DNA of 64,000 bases from CAYFWF01 sp964346815 (GTDB lineage: Bacteria > Acidobacteriota > Aminicenantia > Aminicenantales > Aminicenantaceae), in the NCBI GenBank assembly GCA_964346815.1, contig CAYFWF010000031.1:1-64000 (forward strand). Reading direction: 5' to 3'. Position 1 is the stretch's first letter; each line of letters begins with the position of its first letter. Under the pieces are notes generated by a model. That model was not told the origin of the DNA and did no database searches. It saw nothing but the letters and a program-made list of their open reading frames with translations. Both the position numbers and the translations under genes were made by a program. Below are positions 16,159-25,138 of this stretch, one piece after another.

Positions 16159-17313
16159 GTGGTCAAAAAAGTCTTAGCTGTGCTGCTTACCGTTCTTGTT
16201 TCCGGCCTTCCCGTATATGGGGATGTTCTTTCCTGGACATTCGGGCACAAAGGGCTTATTTCATTCTGGGCGATGACCGGTTTCCAAAAATCGTCAGAAC
16301 CGCAGTTCGGCCTCAGATACATCCCGGAGTTTTCTCTGGCACTCCCACTCTCTGAATCCCTCACTCTGGATACCGAAGCCTCTATCCATGCCTTTGGAAC
16401 AGCGTCGTTTAAAAAAATCGACACCGTTCGTACCGACGGAGACATCAAACCGTACCGTTTGTGGCTGCGCTTTTCTCTATCCCAGTTCGAAGCCCGGATC
16501 GGACTGCAAAAAATCAGTTTCGGGTCGGCCTCTCTCCTCCGTCCACTGATGTGGTTCGACCGTTTGGATCCCCGGGATCCGCTCCGGCTCACAGATGGCG
16601 TTTACAGCCTGCTGCTTCGGTACTATTTCGTCAACAACACCAACCTTTGGCTGTGGGGCCTCTACGGAAATAAAGAGGCCAAAGGCTGGGAAGTCCTCCC
16701 CACCCAGGAAGGCTCGGTGGAATATGGGGGAAGGGTGCAAATCCCTCTCTTTACAGGGGAAATAGCCTTGACCTACCATCACCGTCGGGCCGATCTCCAA
16801 AAATCGTCTCTGTTCCTGCCTGCTGCGGGAACACACATCGCCCCTGAAAACCGCTATGCCCTGGACGGAAAATGGGATGTCGGAATCGGCCTCTGGTTCG
16901 AGGGATCTCTGAGCCATCAAAAGAACGAACTCCTCCCCTCGCCCTGTCAGCGAGCATTGAATGCCGGACTGGATTACACCTTCGCTGTCGGAAACGGATT
17001 GTATCTTCTGGGAGAGCACTTGATCCTGGCCAGAACTCAAGAGGCACTTGGCTCAGGCGACGACATCGATTTTTCAGCCATCCTTCTTCGGTACCCTCTC
17101 GGTCTGCTGGATGAAGTCACAGGAATACTATACTATGATTGGGAAAACCAAGAATTGTACCGGTTTTTGAGCTGGCAGAGAACATATGATAGATGGAGGA
17201 TCAACATCATCGGATTCTGGAATCCCGAAGAGTTCCAAATCTACCCCACAGCATCCGGAAATAATCCTTTTGTAGGAAAAGGATTTCAGGTTACAATCAT
17301 TTATAATTATTGA
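16159..17313 (+). CDS. Outer-membrane beta-barrel protein, porin-like
   Basis: 384 residues with a signal peptide (MVKKVLAVLLTVLVSGLPVYG). It then has repeated amphipathic strands with aromatic girdles and ends with a terminal Tyr (VTIIYNY), the usual barrel insertion signal. The start is GTG with AAGGA upstream. The next gene encodes a LolA-like lipoprotein-sorting protein 90 bp downstream, and in many genomes such pairs accompany export systems. No transporter gene follows here. The substrate is unknown; the barrel call rests on strand pattern only. Confidence 0.65.
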   Translation: MVKKVLAVLLTVLVSGLPVYGDVLSWTFGHKGLISFWAMTGFQKSSEPQFGLRYIPEFSLALPLSESLTLDTEASIHAFGTASFKKIDTVRTDGDIKPYRLWLRFSLSQFEARIGLQKISFGSASLLRPLMWFDRLDPRDPLRLTDGVYSLLLRYYFVNNTNLWLWGLYGNKEAKGWEVLPTQEGSVEYGGRVQIPLFTGEIALTYHHRRADLQKSSLFLPAAGTHIAPENRYALDGKWDVGIGLWFEGSLSHQKNELLPSPCQRALNAGLDYTFAVGNGLYLLGEHLILARTQEALGSGDDIDFSAILLRYPLGLLDEVTGILYYDWENQELYRFLSWQRTYDRWRINIIGFWNPEEFQIYPTASGNNPFVGKGFQVTIIYNY

Positions 17314-17403
17314 TGGAAAAGTGGCCGCGGATCCGGGTTCCTCCTGCGACAGAATTCGGATATACAAAAGATGAACCGTCTGGCACATGAAAGAGATGGA
17401 AGT

Positions 17404-18144
17404 ATGAAAGAAAAGACGCTTCTAACAGTATTTCTCATTCCTCTCCTGTCTTTTTCCCTTCAAACACCCTCAGGAGAATGGATACTGCAAAAAATCGATG
17501 AGAATATCGGTTCGGATAACAAGATTTCTCTGGGCAAGATGATCATACACGGCCGAAGAGGCAGCCGGACCATCGAAGCCAAATCATGGATTCAGGGAAC
17601 GGATAAATCTTTCACTGAATACTTATCCCCGCCGCGGGAGAAAGGCACCAAAATGCTTAAAATCGGAGATGAGCTGTGGACTTACTCCCCCTCCACAGAC
17701 CGCACCATCAGGATCTCCGGTCACATGCTCAGACAATCTGTCATGGGATCTGACTTATCCTACGAGGATCTCATGGAGGACCGACGCCTCCAAAATGATT
17801 ATGACGCCGAAGTGGTGGGAGAAGAAAATCTCGGAGACCGTCCCTGCTGGGTTCTGATGCTGACCGCCAAAAGGGAGGATATCGCCTACTTCTCGCGAAA
17901 GATTTGGGCGGATAAGGAAAGGTTCGTCTCCCTGAGAGAAGAACGTTATGCCAAAAGCGGCAAGCTGATCAAAACCATCCAGGTCAAGAATGTCCGCCGC
18001 ATCGAAAACCGGTGGTTTCCTGTGGAGATGGTCTTCAAAGATGAATTGAAAAGCGGCAAGGGCACCGAATTCATGCTTGAATCCGTTGAATTCAATGCCG
18101 ATATTCCAGACTACGTCTTTTCGAAAGCTTCATTACGGCGCTAG
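17404..18144 (+). CDS. Outer-membrane lipoprotein-sorting (LolA/RseB-like) protein
   Basis: 246 residues from ATG 17404, with GGAAG upstream; an in-frame ATG at 17371 gives a poorer N-terminus. A signal peptide (residues 1-20) precedes the domain usually annotated as outer membrane lipoprotein-sorting protein: RTIEAKSWIQGTDKSFTEYL, MLKIGDELWTYSPSTDRTIR, then VEFNADIPDYVFSKASLRR at the end. These periplasmic half-barrels bind lipid or lipoprotein acyl chains. It is likely co-transcribed with the barrel gene. It is not the canonical LolA of the Lol pathway. Confidence 0.75.
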   Translation: MKEKTLLTVFLIPLLSFSLQTPSGEWILQKIDENIGSDNKISLGKMIIHGRRGSRTIEAKSWIQGTDKSFTEYLSPPREKGTKMLKIGDELWTYSPSTDRTIRISGHMLRQSVMGSDLSYEDLMEDRRLQNDYDAEVVGEENLGDRPCWVLMLTAKREDIAYFSRKIWADKERFVSLREERYAKSGKLIKTIQVKNVRRIENRWFPVEMVFKDELKSGKGTEFMLESVEFNADIPDYVFSKASLRR

Positions 18145-18287
18145 ACTCAACCGATTCTGTCAATGTCCGGCACGCCTTCTTTTATGAGGCAATCTCATGT
18201 TTGATTCCCAAAACACCCTTTCCTGCCGCAGAAATCAAGAAAAGACCTGGATTTGTATTCAGGGAACCGATCAAAATGGAAATGGAG

Positions 18288-19691
18288 CTATTTCAGTTTG
18301 GTCAGCGTTATTTTAAAATCCAGCCAGTCACCTATCCCTCCGGACACAGTATGGCCGTCCCGCAGCGGGAGTGTCTCCTGTGAAATCCGCCTGATGAACT
18401 CCTTGGTACCGAACTGCTCCCGGTAGGAAGCTTTTTCAATATAAGAGACTCTGGGGGTACAGAGGACACAGGCAGCAGGATAATAGGTCGGCCAGGTCAG
18501 TCTGATGCTATTGCCGGAGAGAGCACCATCGATATAGGCGCCCTCCATGACGGTGATATCCGTTTGGTCTGGGCAGTCCACGAACTCACAGCGATAGAGT
18601 TCACGGTCGCCAAATATCAGCCGGGGGGTCAGGGCAGTCTGGGTGATATTTCCACCTTTGTAATTCCTCGTTTGTTTCCTTTTTCCGATTTGAAATTGGC
18701 CTTCCAGTAGCCACTGGAAGTCCACCACCACGGGGAGACTCTGGAGCACACCTGACGGATCCTGGTATTCGATGGCCGGGTGGGCCGCATCTTTTTCCCA
18801 CCCTTCTATCCTGATCCTCCAGGTCTCAATCTCTTCTTCACCGAATTGAATGGTGACCAATGCGTTGCCCTGCTGGGAGTAAAAATGGTTGGCAGGCAGC
18901 TGTCTTTTGATGTCGATCGGAAACTCCCAGGAAAATTCCCCTTCTCTGAGCCCGGTTTGTATCTCATCCCAAGTGATAGAGTCTTCTCCATATACTTTGA
19001 TTCGAAAACTACCTCCATGCTGGACTCCCCCTATCCCTCTTCGGGTGTTTACCGAGGGGGGAAGGGCGCTTCGAGGAAGCTGGACCCGGGATGAGCCGAA
19101 TCCGCCGGATCGGCTCCCCATATCTTCCCGCCAGGTGAAAGAGAAAAAATTGTCGGTTTTTGGGATGACCTGGAACAGCAGAGGGTCGCTCGTTGTGAAG
19201 GGCCGGCAGTTCTCGCCGAGACTGTTACAGGCGATCAATGCGGCATTGACCTGAAGCAGATTTGCATTCACAGGACCGGGACAGCATGGGGAAGGAGCCA
19301 GGATATTGAAAGCCTCCAGCCGCTTTAGATTTTCTTGGTCATAGGAGAGTTCCAGATAAGCGGGAAACTCATCCCTTAAAAGCAGCTTAACTCGATCGTT
19401 CCCGACGCCGGTGCTGCGGATGTAGTTTTCCTCGATGGCCCATTCCACTATGATCTGGAGAGGAACACATTGAAGATGGTCGGCTTCCCTGTTGTAATGT
19501 TCTCTCCAGTACTTCTTGATTTGTTTGACGGGGAAACAAGGGTCTCCCGACTCGGACCAGCCGGCATAGATGTCCTGTGTCTGACTGCTGGGTGCGAGCA
19601 TTGGAACGAGAATGAGTCCTGTCAACAAGAGGAAAGCGAGGAGCAATTGAAGAGAAGATGCCCTTCTTTTTCGACCACGATCAGATTCCAT
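18288..19691 (-). CDS. Exported protein of unknown function
   Basis: 467 residues. AGGAGG six bases before the ATG fixes the start. A basic N-terminus and one hydrophobic segment (about 14-34) give an uncleaved anchor or signal peptide. The remainder is extracytoplasmic, with eleven or so cysteines, several as close pairs (CCPGP, CEFVDCPD, CVLCTP), suggesting disulfides. It is followed upstream on the same strand by two pseudopilin genes, so it could be a surface protein linked to a pilus or type II-like system. No family is recognised. Confidence 0.6.
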   Translation of the reverse strand: MESDRGRKRRASSLQLLLAFLLLTGLILVPMLAPSSQTQDIYAGWSESGDPCFPVKQIKKYWREHYNREADHLQCVPLQIIVEWAIEENYIRSTGVGNDRVKLLLRDEFPAYLELSYDQENLKRLEAFNILAPSPCCPGPVNANLLQVNAALIACNSLGENCRPFTTSDPLLFQVIPKTDNFFSFTWREDMGSRSGGFGSSRVQLPRSALPPSVNTRRGIGGVQHGGSFRIKVYGEDSITWDEIQTGLREGEFSWEFPIDIKRQLPANHFYSQQGNALVTIQFGEEEIETWRIRIEGWEKDAAHPAIEYQDPSGVLQSLPVVVDFQWLLEGQFQIGKRKQTRNYKGGNITQTALTPRLIFGDRELYRCEFVDCPDQTDITVMEGAYIDGALSGNSIRLTWPTYYPAACVLCTPRVSYIEKASYREQFGTKEFIRRISQETLPLRDGHTVSGGIGDWLDFKITLTKLK

Positions 19692-19769
19692 CTGCGCCTC
19701 CTAGTGGGAAAATCTATATGTAGGTGTATTGTAGCCTTTCACATTGTAGCCCTTCAAACGGAAGATTGT

Positions 19770-20321
19770 CTACTGAGGCTTAGGTCTGCGAATCCAGTTC
19801 CCTGTACAGTTGATATAATCTCTTTTGAAATCAGCCATAGAGTTCAGCTCATACCAACCCGATTGGGGATGCTCACGATCATACGTCGATTTTTCGGCTT
19901 TCCCATCACTTCCATACGAGACGATGATGAAGGTCCCGTCTCCGTCCACCTCATCGGTGAAACCATCGAAGTTCGCCGCTGCCGAACCTGAATACACAAA
20001 GATCGGATTCCCCCAGCGGTCTTTAATCGGGCAAATTGCAAGATACTTTCCCTCAAGTGCCTTGGTGAATGCAGTGTCTTTCTGAAGTGGCCCACTTTGA
20101 ATTCCCGATGCCGGCACCTTTCCCTGTTCATCGATGTATTCGAGACAGGCTTCAGCTATGAGATCAATATCCTGTAACGTTCCCATCGACTTATCTCTCT
20201 GTATCTTTACAACGATATTAGGAACGAGCAATCCGACAATAATTACGACGATGGTTACAAGAATCATCGTTTCTACGAATAAGGAGCTACTGATGAAATC
20301 GCTTTTGATTTTAGATCTCAA
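19770..20321 (-). CDS. GspG-like pseudopilin with atypical leader
   Basis: 183 residues, clearly paralogous to the next gene. Both share VPASGIQ/APASGIQ-type, CPIKDRWGNP and IVSYGSDG blocks and end ...NWIRRPKPQ or NWIRAPLVK. The prepilin site is unusual: the conserved Glu is kept in SSLFVETMILV, but the residue before the cleavage point is Ser, not Gly. The only start is TTG with a weak ribosome binding site. It may still be processed, or it may be an inactive subunit. It is co-directional with the exported protein and the canonical pseudopilin. Confidence 0.7.
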   Translation of the reverse strand: MRSKIKSDFISSSLFVETMILVTIVVIIVGLLVPNIVVKIQRDKSMGTLQDIDLIAEACLEYIDEQGKVPASGIQSGPLQKDTAFTKALEGKYLAICPIKDRWGNPIFVYSGSAAANFDGFTDEVDGDGTFIIVSYGSDGKAEKSTYDREHPQSGWYELNSMADFKRDYINCTGNWIRRPKPQ

Positions 20322-20379
20322 TTTTTCGGAATGATGTGCAATGAAAGCACTGGATCAGAGAAACAAAAGAGACGGGCTC

Positions 20380-20913
20380 TTATTTCACTAGAGGAGCACG
20401 GATCCAGTTGGCGTTCCAATTGACCAAATCTTTTCCGTAATCGGCCATGGTAGCGATCTCGAACGATCCGTGCTCGGGATCATGAGGATCATAGATGAAT
20501 CCCTCTTCAACTCCATCCCTGCCGTAGGAAATGATCATAAAATCTTCCTTCCCTACCATCTCAGGAGTAAAGCCTCCGAATTGGGCCGTTTTCACTCCAG
20601 TATAAATCACCAACGGATTGCCCCACTTGTCTTTGATAGGACAAACGGGCATATGTTCAGGTGCCATAGCCACCACAAACGCATTTCCAGGTGTAAGGAT
20701 CCCTTCTTGAATTCCTGATGCGGGAGCCTCCCCGTTGATTGCGGTGTAGTTGGCACAGGCTGTCGCCAGGGCACTGATGTCCTTCATGGTGCCTTTCTGT
20801 TTTGCGTTCTGAATATATTGGGGACCATAGGAAACCAGTACGGTTGCGATGATTCCTATGATAGCCACAACCACTAGCAATTCGATGAGCGTAAAACCCT
20901 TTGGTTTTTTCAA
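20380..20913 (-). CDS. GspG-like type II pseudopilin
   Basis: 177 residues starting at TTG 20913, chosen because GGAGG (20926-20922) lies eight bases upstream. This gives the textbook leader KKPKGFTLIELLVVVAIIGI. The globular part contains the SGIQ, CPIKDKWGNPLVIY and MIISYGRDG segments shared with its paralogue at 19770-20321. Pseudopilins are cleaved by prepilin peptidase and assemble into periplasmic filaments. No secretion ATPase or secretin gene lies near, so this is a satellite cluster of two pilins and one exported protein. Confidence 0.85.
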   Translation of the reverse strand: MKKPKGFTLIELLVVVAIIGIIATVLVSYGPQYIQNAKQKGTMKDISALATACANYTAINGEAPASGIQEGILTPGNAFVVAMAPEHMPVCPIKDKWGNPLVIYTGVKTAQFGGFTPEMVGKEDFMIISYGRDGVEEGFIYDPHDPEHGSFEIATMADYGKDLVNWNANWIRAPLVK

Positions 20914-21160
20914 CAACTCAACCTCCACGTTTATTTTCTACAGAGAAAGGACATTGATCCTTCTCAACTCTTAATTATTCTACCATAAAATCGATATGAA
21001 ACGAATTTTAAGTTTCGATTTACACCCAATAAGATGATATTCGTCTTCTTGGAATGATGCAAATTGACTCCGCCCACAGAACTTGTTATTCTTTTCTTTC
21101 CTGTAGGGACTTTTACATATAGAGTATGGAAGCATCGATTTCTGAAAGTCAGAATTTGAC

Positions 21161-21619
21161 ATGCTCAACTTAAAAAAAATACTGCTTAAAGCACCAGAAA
21201 CAGACTCAGCTACCCAACAGCACGATGAATATGAACGGATTCAAATCGCGACATGCATCATCCTTCTCGAGGTGGCAAAATCGGATGATGAATTCAACAG
21301 CATCGAAAAGACAACTGTTGCTGCACTCCTGAAGAAAAAATTCGACCTGTCTTCCGATGCCGTGGAAGAGCTGATAAATATAGCGAATCAAAAAAGGGAA
21401 GAAAGCATCGATCTCTGGCAGTTCACAAATCTGATCAATAAAAATTTTACCAAAGAGGAAAAGATCAAAATCCTGGAATCTGTGTGGAAAATCATCTACG
21501 CCGATAAAAAATTGAATAGATATGAGGACCATTTCGTCCACAAGCTGGCCAAACTCCTTCAATTGAAACATCACGAACTGATCGATGCCAAACTGAGAGT
21601 CAAATACGACTCCGGCTGA
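21161..21619 (+). CDS. TerB-like protein
   Basis: 152 residues, all alpha. It matches the TerB/TerB-like fold: IATCIILLEVAKSDDEFNSIEKTTVAALLKKKF, then EKIKILESVWKIIYADKKLNRYEDHFVHKLAKLL with the acidic DDEF and ADKKLNRYE repeats typical of the domain. TerB domains bind metal ions and are linked to envelope stress or tellurite resistance. No other ter gene is near. The protein is cytosolic and the gene appears monocistronic, with no clear ribosome binding site. Confidence 0.82.
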   Translation: MLNLKKILLKAPETDSATQQHDEYERIQIATCIILLEVAKSDDEFNSIEKTTVAALLKKKFDLSSDAVEELINIANQKREESIDLWQFTNLINKNFTKEEKIKILESVWKIIYADKKLNRYEDHFVHKLAKLLQLKHHELIDAKLRVKYDSG

Positions 21620-21750
21620 TGTGCGCTTTCATTTGAAGGTTTTCTATCTTTTATTAGGTTTTTTTTCATTTCTTAGCAACAAAAATCCCTTTTGATTCGT
21701 ATGTATATATGGAAGACGAAAAAATGAAAAAAACGAAACAGGTGAAATAA

Positions 21751-22074
21751 ATGAAAGCAACTGTAACATTTACCATTTCTTTTCCGATCGATGTAAAAAG
21801 GGAAAACAGATACTACCTGGCCTCATGTCCTATCTTGGACGTATGGGCCTGTAGCGAGACACAGAAAGGAGCTGTGGATAATCTCAAAGAGACGCTTCGA
21901 CTATTCCTGACCTACTGTTTCGAGCACGGAACTCTTGAAATGGTTCTCAAAGGATGTGGATTCACGACCCTGAAAACAGCTTTTTCTCAAAGCTCTCCCC
22001 ACTCGATCAATGAAATCAATGTTCCGCTTCCTTTTGTCGTCCATCAAACCTTATCTAACCTGAATTATTCATAA
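21751..22074 (+). CDS. HicB-like protein without a HicA partner
   Basis: 107 residues. The first 65 match the HicB antitoxin core: RYYLASCPILDVWACSETQKGAVDNLKETLRLFL. The usual HicA toxin gene is absent on both sides and no DNA-binding domain is evident in the C-terminus. Solitary HicB folds are common and may have other roles. A weak AGGTG precedes the ATG. Confidence 0.65.
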   Translation: MKATVTFTISFPIDVKRENRYYLASCPILDVWACSETQKGAVDNLKETLRLFLTYCFEHGTLEMVLKGCGFTTLKTAFSQSSPHSINEINVPLPFVVHQTLSNLNYS

Positions 22075-22233
22075 AAATGTAAGTTCAGTCCCGACCCAGC
22101 GTGACCTCTACCACCGAATTTTTTCCTCCCTGAGTCACAAGAAATTCACCGCTTGAATCCCCTCAAGGGGTGATTGACGACCGAAATCGTTGCCGTTAAG
22201 ATGACTCACGAAGACTCCATTAAGGAGAATGCG

Positions 22234-22530
22234 ATGGCCCTAACCAAGGAACAAGAAGAGCTTTACAGAAAAACTATGGCTGAAGCAAAAGCTCAATACG
22301 ACTCGATCGATGAAGAGATGGAAAAGGAAATACAGAAGACCAGAGAAACCTTAGCCAAACTCCAGGAATCAAAGAAATCATTCCAGCAAATCTATGAATC
22401 CACGGCCAAGCTTTTAGGGATCAAAGTGGATGTAAAAATCGAAGGCGGACCAGTTGATATCGATAGTGGAACCAATGAGGACCAAGAAGAGAAAAAGCAG
22501 AACCCTGCAAAAGAAGCAGATGCCGGGTAA
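22234..22530 (+). CDS. Small coiled-coil protein, unknown function
   Basis: 98 residues from ATG 22234, which has AAGGAG upstream; a longer frame from 22174 does not. Residues 4-55 form a Glu/Lys-rich coiled coil (KEQEELYRKTMAEAKAQYDS). An acidic tail ends ...NPAKEADAG. It is soluble, with no family recognised. Confidence 0.5.
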   Translation: MALTKEQEELYRKTMAEAKAQYDSIDEEMEKEIQKTRETLAKLQESKKSFQQIYESTAKLLGIKVDVKIEGGPVDIDSGTNEDQEEKKQNPAKEADAG

Positions 22531-22887
22531 GCTGAGCTGAAAAGATGATTCAAGAATGTTCCGAATCAGCCGTTTTAAAAGTATAGGGCCCAACCTACCG
22601 CCATCCCCTCAAAAATCTTTTATCCACTGAACCACGAATCCCCAATTCGAGGATAGTATACGCAATTACCTAATTATCTTGATGGAATATTCATCCGTAA
22701 TATGGATTTCCCCGTATTGTCGGCGGGGATGTTTTAGGCACGGCTTTGCAAAAGGGTTCAAGATCAGGATTAAAGGGAAAAAAGAAGCCAGCTTCATAAA
22801 ATTCGGTTGAACAAAAATTCAAAATATAATAAATTCTATAGAAAGAGTAGGAAATTGGAGACGATTTTTGAGATAAGGGAGAAATAA
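22531..22887. other. Intergenic region with short hairpin
   Basis: No gene is seen. A CCCCG-N9-CGGGG hairpin (22710-22728) followed by ATGTTTT may terminate upstream transcription. TATAAT at 22825-22830 may be a -10 element for the membrane protein gene, but no -35 is well placed. Confidence 0.35.
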
Positions 22888-23727
22888 ATGAAGAAAATCT
22901 TGCTATGGGTTCTGGCCTTCCTCCTAACTGCTTCCACAGCCGTCTATCAAAGACTCACAGGTCCGACCTATCCCATAAGCGGAGAAACTACGCTCGGAGG
23001 TAACGATATCCGCTACGAACTTCCTCGAACTCATGAAACTGGAAAAGACTGCTTGATCCAGATTCAGATACAAAATCCCGCTATCGAAGCAGCGCTGCTG
23101 TACAGAAGGCACAAAACAGCAGATCCCTGGACAGAGATTGCCATGGAAAGGCAGGGAGATTCTTTGGTAGGAGCGCTTCCCTATCAACCTCCGGCAGGTA
23201 AACTGGAGTATAAGATTTTTCTCTCCTATAATGGACAACAGACATCGCTTTCCGGGAAAAATCCTGTAATCATTCGTTTCAAGGGTCATGTCCCTGTCTG
23301 GATACTCATTCCACACGTGTTGGTGATGTTTTTGGCCATGCTGTTTTCTGCCAGAGGGGGTCTGGAAGCCCTCAGGACTCATAGCAATCCAAGAAAGTTT
23401 GCTCTCTGGACAACAGGGCTTCTGTTTGTAGGAGGATTTATCCTCGGGCCCGCAGTACAAAAAATGGCGTTTGGCAGTCTATGGACAGGATTTCCTTTAG
23501 GATACGACCTTACAGACAACAAGACCCTTATCGCTTTCATCGGCTGGATTATCGCTGTCATCGCAGGGCGGAAAGGAAAACCTGCCCGAGGATGGGTTCT
23601 GGCAGCTTCGATCCTTCTGCTCATCGTTTTTCTGATTCCCCACAGTTTATTGGGCTCTGAACTCGATTATGCAGCCATGGACGAAGCAAGAATTTTCCTG
23701 AGACCGATCGGTTTTTTGTTTTCTTAA
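22888..23727 (+). CDS. Membrane protein with periplasmic N-terminal domain
   Basis: 279 residues. A signal/anchor (1-19) is followed by a beta-rich extracytoplasmic domain (about 25-130: ALLYRRHKTADPWTEIAMER). Four helices follow (about 136-154, 170-186, 210-226 and 232-252), with a conserved-looking GFPLGYDLTDNKTLIAFIGW. GGGAG precedes the ATG. It lies 44 bp upstream of the cytochrome-barrel gene on the same strand and is probably in the same operon. The function is unknown. Confidence 0.65.
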   Translation: MKKILLWVLAFLLTASTAVYQRLTGPTYPISGETTLGGNDIRYELPRTHETGKDCLIQIQIQNPAIEAALLYRRHKTADPWTEIAMERQGDSLVGALPYQPPAGKLEYKIFLSYNGQQTSLSGKNPVIIRFKGHVPVWILIPHVLVMFLAMLFSARGGLEALRTHSNPRKFALWTTGLLFVGGFILGPAVQKMAFGSLWTGFPLGYDLTDNKTLIAFIGWIIAVIAGRKGKPARGWVLAASILLLIVFLIPHSLLGSELDYAAMDEARIFLRPIGFLFS

Positions 23728-23771
23728 TTAAGCAGCCCCAATTCAAGGGAACATAAACAGAAGGAGAAAAA

Positions 23772-24986
23772 ATGAAAACTTTAGCTCACACATATATGAT
23801 GTGCCTGCTTCTTTTTGTTGTCATCGTGTTTTCAATCATGCTTTATCCGGAGGAGGACACGACAACCGAGGATATTGCGCAGATCTTCAAGCAGAACTGC
23901 AGCACAACCGGATGCCACAGCGGACGTTTTCCGGCTATGAATTTAAACCTTGAACAGGATAAATTCCGTGAATCGCTCATCAATGCTTCAAGTCAGCAGC
24001 TCGAACATCTGAAGCTGGTCGATCCAGAATATCCTGAAAAAAGTTATCTTCTGATGAAAATCAAAGGCGATAAAGCGATAGACGGGGTCCGGATGCCCCG
24101 GAATGCACCGCCCCTATCATCCATGGAAATAGAAACTCTGGAGAAGTGGATCCGCAGCCTGAAGGAGAACACAGCTAAAGCAGAGCCGTCTGCCGCACCA
24201 AAAGAGAAACCTTCCGAGGGGCAAAAATCCCGAAGAAAAATGTTCACCAAGCCTTCATTCTGGGGAACACGTCTGGTTAATCTCCCTACAGATCAATCCA
24301 TTGGAAAATCTAAGGTCCTTTTTCGGATATCCCACCGCTATTTCCCCGCTGTCGAGGAGGGATACGACGCTTTCTATGGTTTGGACGGACCGGCAGTTAT
24401 TCTGTTAAGCCTTGGCTATGGCATAAGCGACAAATTCAGCCTGTCTTTGTCCCGCAGCAACCGGTTCAAAGAGTGGGATCTTACCCTCAAATGGCTGTTT
24501 CTCCAACAAGGCGAGATGAATGCGCTGCCCTTCTCGGCAGCCCTCGGCGTCGGAGGAGCCTTTGTCACCGAATCCGTACCAGGGGAAAAGACATTTCGAA
24601 CGGAAAACCTCAAATTTATCGCACAGCTGAGCCTCGCCCATCAATTCAGCGATTCCTTCTCGATCCTTCTTGTCCCTTCATATTCCTCCAACACCAATCA
24701 CTGGGAAGAAGCATCAGAAGGCACCTTTGCCGTAGGAATCGGGGCAAGATATATGTTTTTGAATGACCTCTCTCTGGTGGGGGAATGGATTCCTGTGCTG
24801 GCCGGATATAAAGCCGACCGATTCGGCTGGGGGCTGGGGATCGAAAAAAAGATCGGCGGCCACGTCTTTCAAGTCTTTATCACCAATTCGATAGGGATGA
24901 CTTCTTCACAATATCTTCCTGGAGGCAATTTGAATCTTCTGGACGGAGAATTCCGTCTCGGTTTCAATATCTTCCGCTGGTTTTAA
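23772..24986 (+). CDS. Haem-motif plus DUF5777-like beta-barrel protein
   Basis: 404 residues. After a signal peptide (about 1-26), residues 34-125 form a small cytochrome-like domain with CSTTGCH, a CX4CH haem site, and a possible distal Met in MPRNAPPLSSMEIETLEKWI. A Lys/Glu linker leads to an outer-membrane barrel (about 165-404) of the DUF5777 type, with FRISHRYFPAVEEGYDAFYG and ending in FNIFRWF. The fusion suggests electron transfer at the outer membrane, or a periplasmic haem sensor on a barrel. AAGGAG precedes the ATG. Haem attachment at CX4CH is inferred. Confidence 0.78.
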   Translation: MKTLAHTYMMCLLLFVVIVFSIMLYPEEDTTTEDIAQIFKQNCSTTGCHSGRFPAMNLNLEQDKFRESLINASSQQLEHLKLVDPEYPEKSYLLMKIKGDKAIDGVRMPRNAPPLSSMEIETLEKWIRSLKENTAKAEPSAAPKEKPSEGQKSRRKMFTKPSFWGTRLVNLPTDQSIGKSKVLFRISHRYFPAVEEGYDAFYGLDGPAVILLSLGYGISDKFSLSLSRSNRFKEWDLTLKWLFLQQGEMNALPFSAALGVGGAFVTESVPGEKTFRTENLKFIAQLSLAHQFSDSFSILLVPSYSSNTNHWEEASEGTFAVGIGARYMFLNDLSLVGEWIPVLAGYKADRFGWGLGIEKKIGGHVFQVFITNSIGMTSSQYLPGGNLNLLDGEFRLGFNIFRWF

Positions 24987-25138
24987 CCTATATTTGCTGC
25001 GGCCTGGATTATTAATGGAGATTGTCCTCAAAACCATGTATTTTAGCATCTGCCTTTGATATGATATGATCCTGATGATGATTTTCTTCTCCTCCGAAAG
25101 GATGAATCTTTAAAATCAAGCATGGAAAGGAGAACGGG

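Noticed and set aside
21751..22530. HicAB toxin-antitoxin module
   Set aside because: Only the HicB-like protein is present; the next gene is a coiled-coil protein, not HicA.
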